Source of the DNA: Sphingomonadales bacterium
GTDB lineage: Bacteria > Pseudomonadota > Alphaproteobacteria > Sphingomonadales > Sphingomonadaceae
DNA: 11,050 nucleotides
Direction of reading: 5' to 3'
NCBI GenBank assembly: GCA_017304125.1
Contig: JAFKLV010000284.1
Location: 1-11,050 of the forward strand
The position numbers were made by a program, and so were the translations under genes. Position 1 is the first letter of the stretch, and each line of letters opens with the position of its first letter. Under the pieces are notes generated by a model. It was not told where the DNA came from. It worked only from the letters and a program-made list of their open reading frames with translations, and ran no database searches. Shown in pieces: positions 7,068 to 11,050 of the stretch.

Positions 7068-7119
7068 CAGACCTCAGTCCCCCGATAAACGGCAAGGCTA
7101 GCCGCCCTCGCCCGCCGGC

Positions 7120-7776
7120 TCAATGTCCGCCGGCACTCCCCAGCACGTTGATCGTGAAGGCGAGCACCCCGATGTTGAACACGAAGGCGGCGAGGCACTG
7201 GCCGATCGCCACGCGCCGCATGCGCCGCGCGGTCATGTTCACGTCGGAGGTCTGGAAGGTCATCCCCAGCGTGAAGCTGAAATAGATGAAGTCCCAATAA
7301 TGCGGCTCGGCCTCGCCCGGGAAAGCCAGCCCGCCGGCATCCTTCCCGTCCTCCGGCAGATAATAAAGATGCGCATAATGCAGCGCATAGACGACGTTGG
7401 AGAACAGCCAGGCGAGCACCAGCGTCGCGACGACCAATGCGATGATCCGCCCCGACGGCGGCGAGGTCAGCTCGCCCGCCACCACCACCAGGATGACGAT
7501 CGTCACCAATGCGGTGATCGCGAGCAGCCCGGCGCGATTGGCATCATTGGCGGTCGCCCGCGCCCGCACCCCGCTCGTCTCGTCACCGAGCAGCGGCCAG
7601 AGCGAGACGAGGAAGAACGCTGCCCCGGCGTCGAAGCCGATCATCAGCGCCCGCCCGCGGACAAATCCGCCGAGCAGAGCCGCAATCGTCGCCACCACCA
7701 TGATCGCGATAAAGGCCAGAAAACGCGGCGGCGCGATGCGCCGGCCGATCCGCCACCGATGATCGCGTTGCGTCAT
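7120..7776 (-). CDS. DUF1345 membrane protein
   Basis: The 218-residue integral membrane protein has hydrophobic segments at about 19-37, 45-64, 84-102, 111-130 and 190-212, plus a shorter one at 162-174. Family-typical motifs are SNVVYALHYAHLYY (126-139) and YWDFIYFSFTLGMTFQTSDV (160-179). The last part resembles the pore helix and filter region of two-helix potassium channels but lacks GYGD. No function is established for the family. A GTG at 7785 would add three residues. The ATG at 7776 is preferred because AGGTGG lies 5 bases before it. It is the first gene of the leftward group, and its upstream region is occupied by the 191-bp inverted-repeat element that starts 33 bases away. Confidence 0.88.
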   Translation of the reverse strand: MTQRDHRWRIGRRIAPPRFLAFIAIMVVATIAALLGGFVRGRALMIGFDAGAAFFLVSLWPLLGDETSGVRARATANDANRAGLLAITALVTIVILVVVAGELTSPPSGRIIALVVATLVLAWLFSNVVYALHYAHLYYLPEDGKDAGGLAFPGEAEPHYWDFIYFSFTLGMTFQTSDVNMTARRMRRVAIGQCLAAFVFNIGVLAFTINVLGSAGGH

Positions 7777-7781
7777 CTGCT

Positions 7782-7787
7782 CCACCT
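7782..7787 (-). promoter_or_regulatory. DUF1345 ribosome binding site
   Basis: On the minus strand this reads AGGTGG, five bases before ATG 7776. It supports the ATG rather than the GTG at 7785, which overlaps it. Confidence 0.55.
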
Positions 7788-7808
7788 AGCGTTCGCGCCG
7801 ATCCTCGC

Positions 7809-7999
7809 CTAGGGCCCAAACTCGCTCAGGACAGCGCCGTGACGGAGCGGATTTTGGCGCCAGGCCAGGAGCAAGGAGGGAGCGATGCATGATGCATCGT
7901 GACCGACGCGCGACGCCGCATGGCGCAAAAATACGCCCGCCCCAACGGGGTTGCCCGAAGGGCAATCACGACGTTGTCCTGAGCGAGTTTGGGCCCTAG
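7809..7999. mobile_element. 191-bp MITE-like element with terminal inverted repeats
   Basis: Bases 7809-7833 and 7975-7999 are perfect 25-bp inverted repeats. The pairing extends to 34 bp (7809-7842 with 7966-7999) with two mismatches. Inside are further paired segments: 7847-7862 with 7921-7936 (14 of 16), the palindrome CGATGCATGATGCATCG at 7883-7899, CCCC-AAC-GGGG at 7940-7950 and TTGCCC-GAA-GGGCAA at 7951-7965. The element ends with CTAG on both sides. CTAG may be part of the repeats or a duplicated target, and IS630-family transposons are known to insert at the TA of CTAG. No transposase fits in 191 bp, so it would be non-autonomous. It fills most of the space between the divergent DUF1345 and hisS genes. 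Copy number cannot be judged from one window. Confidence 0.75.
7889..7999 (+). CDS. Possible 36-residue ORF inside the repeat element
   Basis: An ATG at 7889 opens a 36-codon frame that starts MMHRDRRATPHGAK and ends NHDVVLSEFGP. Its TAG stop is the last three bases of the terminal inverted repeat. A perfect AGGAGG (7874-7879) precedes it by 9 bases, the best Shine-Dalgarno in this part of the window. The same AGGAGG also lies 5 bases before ATG 7885, which opens only a five-codon frame (MHDAS, ending at 7902). The stop codon directly touches the first possible hisS ATG (8000), so translation could be passed on to hisS. The peptide is Arg/Pro/His-rich with no recognised domain, and it may be just an accident of the repeat sequence. 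Confidence 0.3.
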   Translation: MMHRDRRATPHGAKIRPPQRGCPKGNHDVVLSEFGP

Positions 8000-8014
8000 A
8001 TGCGGCGCTTCATC

Positions 8015-9262
8015 ATGGCCCGTATCCAGACCCCCAATCGCGTCCGCGGCACGCAGGACATTTTCGGCGCCGAGCAGCGCCGTTTCGCGCAGGTGCTCGA
8101 CACGTTCGAGCGCGTCCGTCGGCTTTATTGCTTCGGCCGCGTCGACGTGCCGGTGTTCGAGGCGACCGAGGTGTTCGCGCGCTCGATCGGCGAGACCACC
8201 GATGTCGTATCGAAGGAAATGTACACCTTCCCCGACAAGGGCGGGGATTCGCTGACGCTGCGCCCGGAATTCACCGCCGGGATCGCGCGCGCCTATATCA
8301 CCGAGGGCTGGCAGCAATTTGCCCCGTTGAAGCTGGTCACGGCGGGCGCGGTGTTCCGCTACGAGCGGCCGCAAAAGGGGCGCTATCGCCAGTTCCACCA
8401 GATCGACGCCGAGATCCTGGGGGCGCCCGAGCCGTCGGCCGATGTCGAATTGCTGTGCCTTGCCGATCAATTGCTCCACGAACTCGGCGTCGCCGACGGC
8501 GTGACGCTGCAGCTCAACACCTTGGGCGATGCGGAGACGCGCGATGCGTGGCGCGCGGCATTGGTCGCGCATTTCGAGCGGCATCGCGGCGACCTGTCCG
8601 AGGACAGCATCGCGCGGCTCGACAAGAATCCGCTGCGCATCCTCGACAGCAAGGATCCGCGCGACCGCCCGATCGCCGATGCCGCGCCGGGGATCGACGC
8701 GCATATGACCGCCGAGGCCGGCGCGTTCTTCGAGAGCGTGACCAAGGGGCTCGATGCCGCCGGGGTCGCGTGGACGCGCAACGAGCGGCTGGTGCGCGGG
8801 CTCGATTATTATCGCCACACCGCGTTCGAATTCGTCACCGACCGGCTTGGCGCGCAGGGCACCGTGCTCGGCGGCGGGCGCTATGACGGGCTGGTCGAGA
8901 ATCTCGGCGGCCCGGCGACCGCCGGGGTTGGCTGGGCGGCAGGGGTCGAGCGGCTGGCGATGCTGATCGATGAGCCGGCGGCCGAACGCCCCGACGTCGC
9001 GGTGGTCGCCGAGAATCGCGATCGTGAGGAAGATGCCGGCGCGCTGACCAGCGCGCTGCGGCGCGCCGGGATCGCGGCCGAGCCGTTCGTCACCGGCAGC
9101 CCGCGCAAGCGCTTCAGCAAGGCGATGGAGCGCAAGCCCGCGGCGATCGTCTCGCTCGACGTGCGCGACGGCGCGCAGACGCATAGCTTCAAGCTGCTCG
9201 ACGAGGCGTTTGCCGGCGCCGCGCAGGCGCGCGCGATCTTCGAGCAACGCACGACCGCATGA
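8015..9262 (+). CDS. hisS: Histidine--tRNA ligase (HisRS)
   Basis: HisRS is a class II aminoacyl-tRNA synthetase that charges tRNA-His in the cytoplasm. From ATG 8015 the product has 415 residues, typical for bacteria. It begins MARIQTPNRVRGTQDI, as family members do. An in-frame ATG at 8000 would add MRRFI; neither start has a good Shine-Dalgarno. Counting from ATG 8015, visible motifs are LRPEFTAGIARAYI (about 82-95), motif 2 VFRYERPQKGRYRQFHQIDAEI (about 113-134), the histidine-binding loop LVRGLDYYRHTAFEF (about 259-273) and motif 3 GVGWAAGVERL (about 304-314). A C-terminal anticodon-binding domain follows from about 326. Motif 2 is of the canonical bacterial type. The TGA overlaps the prfA ATG (ATGA). 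The upstream region is the repeat element, so the promoter may lie in or beyond it. Confidence 0.96.
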   Translation: MARIQTPNRVRGTQDIFGAEQRRFAQVLDTFERVRRLYCFGRVDVPVFEATEVFARSIGETTDVVSKEMYTFPDKGGDSLTLRPEFTAGIARAYITEGWQQFAPLKLVTAGAVFRYERPQKGRYRQFHQIDAEILGAPEPSADVELLCLADQLLHELGVADGVTLQLNTLGDAETRDAWRAALVAHFERHRGDLSEDSIARLDKNPLRILDSKDPRDRPIADAAPGIDAHMTAEAGAFFESVTKGLDAAGVAWTRNERLVRGLDYYRHTAFEFVTDRLGAQGTVLGGGRYDGLVENLGGPATAGVGWAAGVERLAMLIDEPAAERPDVAVVAENRDREEDAGALTSALRRAGIAAEPFVTGSPRKRFSKAMERKPAAIVSLDVRDGAQTHSFKLLDEAFAGAAQARAIFEQRTTA

Positions 9263-10335
9263 CCGCAATCTCGCTCGACCGTATCCGGCAGATCGAAGCG
9301 CGACGGGATGAGCTCGCCGCGCTGATGGCGACCGGCGACCTTTCGGGCGAGCGCTTCGTCCAGGTGTCGAAGGAATATGCCGAGCTCGAGCCGGTTGCGG
9401 TCGCCGCGGCCGATGTTCGCCGGCTGCGGCAGGAGGCGGACAGCCTCGCCTCGATGACCGAGGATGCCGACGCTGAATTGCGCGCGATGGCCGAGGAGGA
9501 ATTGCGCGCCAACAAGGCCGCGCTCGAAACCGCCGACCGCAAGCTGGCGCTTGCGCTGCTGCCGCGCGACGCCGCCGACGAACGCTCGGCGATGCTCGAA
9601 GTGCGCGCCGGCACCGGAGGCGACGAGGCGGCGCTGTTCGCGGGCGATCTGTTCCGCATGTACCAGCGCTATGCCGAGACGCGCGGCTGGCGGGTCGAGC
9701 TGATCTCCGCGTCCGAGAGCGAAGTCGGCGGGTTCAAGGAAGTCGTCGCCTCGGTCACCGGGCAGGGGGTGTTCGCGCGGCTCAAGTTCGAGAGCGGGGT
9801 GCACCGCGTCCAGCGCGTCCCCGTCACCGAAAGCGGCGGGCGCATCCACACCTCCGCCGCCACCGTGGCGGTGCTGCCCGAGGCGGAGGAAGTCGACGTG
9901 CAGATCGACGACAAGGATCTGCGCATCGATATCTATCGCTCGTCGGGGCCGGGCGGCCAGTCGGTCAACACCACCGATTCGGCGGTGCGCATCGTCCATT
10001 TGCCGACCGGGCTCACCGTGATCCAGCAGGACGAGAAGTCGCAACACAAGAACAAGGCCAAGGCGCTCAAGGTGCTGCGCACGCGGCTCTATGAGCTGGA
10101 ACGCGAGCGGCTCCATGCCGAGCGCGCCGGTGCACGCAAGTCGATGGTCGGCTCGGGCGATCGTTCGGAGCGCATCCGCACCTATAATTTCCCGCAAGGC
10201 CGGGTGACCGACCACCGCATCAATTTGACGCTCCACCGCCTGCCCGAAATCCTCGCCGGCGAAATGGACGAATTGCTCGGCGCGCTGATCGCCGAGGATG
10301 AGGCGGAGCGGCTCGCCTCACTTGACGCAGCATGA
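9259..10335 (+). CDS. prfA: Peptide chain release factor 1 (RF1)
   Basis: RF1 recognises UAA and UAG in the ribosomal A site and triggers release of the peptide. The 358-residue product has the normal length. It has an N-terminal helical domain (1-105), GTGGDEAALFAGDLFRMY (118-135) at the start of domain 2, the stop-codon reading motif PVT (188-190; PAT in E. coli) within VHRVQRVPVTESGGRIHTSA, and SSGPGGQSVNTTDSAVR with the catalytic GGQ at 232-234. PVT, not SPF, identifies RF1 rather than RF2, and there is no programmed frameshift. Q234 is the residue methylated by PrmC, encoded next. The ATG overlaps the hisS stop codon, implying translational coupling. The stop codon is followed at once by a paired G/C-rich repeat. 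Confidence 0.98.
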   Translation: MTAISLDRIRQIEARRDELAALMATGDLSGERFVQVSKEYAELEPVAVAAADVRRLRQEADSLASMTEDADAELRAMAEEELRANKAALETADRKLALALLPRDAADERSAMLEVRAGTGGDEAALFAGDLFRMYQRYAETRGWRVELISASESEVGGFKEVVASVTGQGVFARLKFESGVHRVQRVPVTESGGRIHTSAATVAVLPEAEEVDVQIDDKDLRIDIYRSSGPGGQSVNTTDSAVRIVHLPTGLTVIQQDEKSQHKNKAKALKVLRTRLYELERERLHAERAGARKSMVGSGDRSERIRTYNFPQGRVTDHRINLTLHRLPEILAGEMDELLGALIAEDEAERLASLDAA

Positions 10336-10336
10336 T

Positions 10337-10440
10337 CTCCCCTCCCCTTCAGGGGAGGAGCTGGGGGTGGGGGACGTCTCACCGAGACCAGCATCTGCGG
10401 CACGGCCTCACCCCAATCCCTCCCCTGAAGGGGAGGGGCT
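10337..10440. repeat. Paired G/C-rich palindromic repeat between prfA and prmC
   Basis: Two copies of a repeat lie in opposite orientation: 10339-10367 and, as its reverse complement, 10411-10438. They share CCCCTCCCCTTCAGGGGA and a looser G-rich end. Each copy contains its own small hairpin (CTCCCCT facing AGGGGAG around two bases). The spacer holds another, GTCTC-ACC-GAGAC (10376-10388). The whole could fold as one long stem or as three small hairpins. It resembles the paired REP/BIME type of intergenic repeat; CCTCCCCT...AGGGGAGG repeats are frequent in sphingomonad and caulobacter genomes as far as I recall. No T-run follows, so it is probably not a strong terminator. Confidence 0.78.
10432..10436 (+). 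promoter_or_regulatory. prmC ribosome binding site, contained in the repeat
   Basis: GGAGG lies 5 bases before ATG 10442 and belongs to the right copy of the palindromic repeat. Pairing of the repeat would hide it, so folding may reduce prmC translation. Confidence 0.6.
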
Positions 10441-10441
10441 A

Positions 10442-11050
10442 ATGACGATCACCGCCCGCGCCGCGCTGGCCGACGCCGCCGCGCGTTTTTCCTTCTCCGC
10501 CACCGCGCGGCTCGATGCGGAGCTGCTGCTCGCCCACGCGCTCGGCATCACGCGCGAGCGGTTGCTGCTCACGCTCGGCGATCATACCGCCCCGCCCGCG
10601 TTCGCGGCGCTGGTCGAGCGCCGCGCGCGGCACGAGCCGGTCGCCTATCTCACCGGCACCCGCGCCTTCTGGACGATCGACCTTGATGTCGCCCCCGGCG
10701 TGCTGATCCCGCGCGCCGACAGCGAGACGCTGATCGAGGCGGCGGTGGCGCATTTCGCCGGCACTGCCGGTCCGAAGCGCGTGCTCGATCTCGGCACCGG
10801 ATCGGGCGCCCTGCTGCTCGCCGCGCTCGATCAATGGCCCGGCGCGCGCGGGGTGGGCATCGACGCTTCGCCGGCTGCGCTCGCGATCGCCGGCACCAAT
10901 GCCGCGCGTATCGTCCCCGGTCGCGCGACGATCGCGGCGGGCGGCTGGGACGGCACCGGCGAGGCGTTCGACCTCATCCTGTGCAACCCGCCCTATATCG
11001 AGCGCGCCGCCGCGCTCCCGCCCGAGGTGGCGGACTATGAGCCGGCCAGC
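10442..11050 (+). CDS. prmC: Release factor glutamine methyltransferase (PrmC/HemK), 3' end cut by window
   Basis: PrmC transfers a methyl group from S-adenosylmethionine to the glutamine of the GGQ motif in RF1 and RF2. The frame is open from ATG 10442 to the window edge (203 codons), so about 80 C-terminal residues are missing. The N-terminal release-factor-binding domain (about 1-75) includes EPVAYLTGTRAFW (65-77). It is followed by VLIPRADSETLIE (87-99), the SAM-binding loop VLDLGTGSGALLL (114-126), the acidic D141 of motif II, and the catalytic NPPY (182-185), which holds the substrate glutamine. The gene sits 106 bases after prfA, its substrate gene, which strengthens the call. The start is fixed by GGAGG supplied by the flanking repeat. 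Confidence 0.95.
   Translation, partial: MTITARAALADAAARFSFSATARLDAELLLAHALGITRERLLLTLGDHTAPPAFAALVERRARHEPVAYLTGTRAFWTIDLDVAPGVLIPRADSETLIEAAVAHFAGTAGPKRVLDLGTGSGALLLAALDQWPGARGVGIDASPAALAIAGTNAARIVPGRATIAAGGWDGTGEAFDLILCNPPYIERAAALPPEVADYEPAS

Noticed and set aside
4926..7088. Long open frame (720 codons) on the plus strand opposite the M61 peptidase gene
   Set aside because: High-GC codon use leaves antisense frames open. The Arg/His/Asp-rich translation has no family motifs, while the minus strand encodes a complete zinc peptidase.
7096..7103. GGCTAGCC palindrome between DUF1345 and the M61 gene
   Set aside because: Eight-base palindrome in GC-rich DNA, no T-run, and the gap is only 52 bases. 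Probably chance.
7974..8002. TTGTCC, 17-base gap, TAGATG as an outward promoter at the element end
   Set aside because: Only 4 of 6 and 3 of 6 matches to the sigma-70 consensus, and the -10 would overlap the first hisS ATG. Too weak to annotate.
7826..10236. Long minus-strand frames (480 and 451 codons) opposite hisS and prfA
   Set aside because: They are antisense shadows of two clearly conserved genes. The end of the first is only a translation of the repeat element, although such tails may appear as hypothetical proteins in databases.

Overview
The window looks like an 11 kb piece of the chromosome of a sphingomonad (Alphaproteobacteria, Sphingomonas or a close relative). This is inferred from the very high GC content, the strong preference for C or G at third codon positions, the gene set and the protein sequences. 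It is mostly ordinary housekeeping DNA, densely packed, with thirteen recognisable protein genes. All are intact except prmC, which the right edge cuts. No rRNA, tRNA or CRISPR array was seen, and no transposase gene was found.

Layout. Bases 1-62 are a long near-perfect palindrome. Next comes a hairpin that probably terminates the leftward DUF1993-family gene (107-628). That gene is divergent from ispG (713-1837, isoprenoid MEP pathway), which is followed by a membrane-anchored retropepsin-like aspartic protease (1897-2391). A compact rightward cluster then runs from 2424 to 4507: EamA/DMT transporter, SSAT-like GNAT acetyltransferase, small multidrug resistance (SMR) exporter and TfoX N-terminal-domain protein. 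The last three overlap at their stop/start codons. It converges on a leftward cluster: inorganic pyrophosphatase ppa (4520-5059), a secreted M61 metallopeptidase with a PDZ domain (5142-7067) and a DUF1345 membrane protein (7120-7776). Last is a rightward translation cluster of hisS, prfA and prmC (about 8015 to the end). PrmC is the methyltransferase that modifies the GGQ glutamine of the prfA product, so this pair is functionally linked.

The least ordinary parts are between genes. From 7809 to 7999, between DUF1345 and hisS, lies a 191-bp MITE-like element. It has perfect 25-bp terminal inverted repeats (34 bp with two mismatches), several nested stems and CTAG at both ends. It also contains a strong Shine-Dalgarno sequence and a 36-codon ORF whose stop codon lies inside the terminal repeat and directly touches the first possible hisS ATG. 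From 10337 to 10440 a second, unrelated G/C-rich repeat pair in inverted orientation separates prfA from prmC and supplies the prmC ribosome binding site. These insertions may influence expression of the translation genes, but this is inference from sequence only.

No clearly novel multi-gene system is present. The best leads are the 191-bp element with its small ORF at the hisS start, the acetyltransferase/SMR exporter pair, and a channel-like pore segment in the DUF1345 protein.
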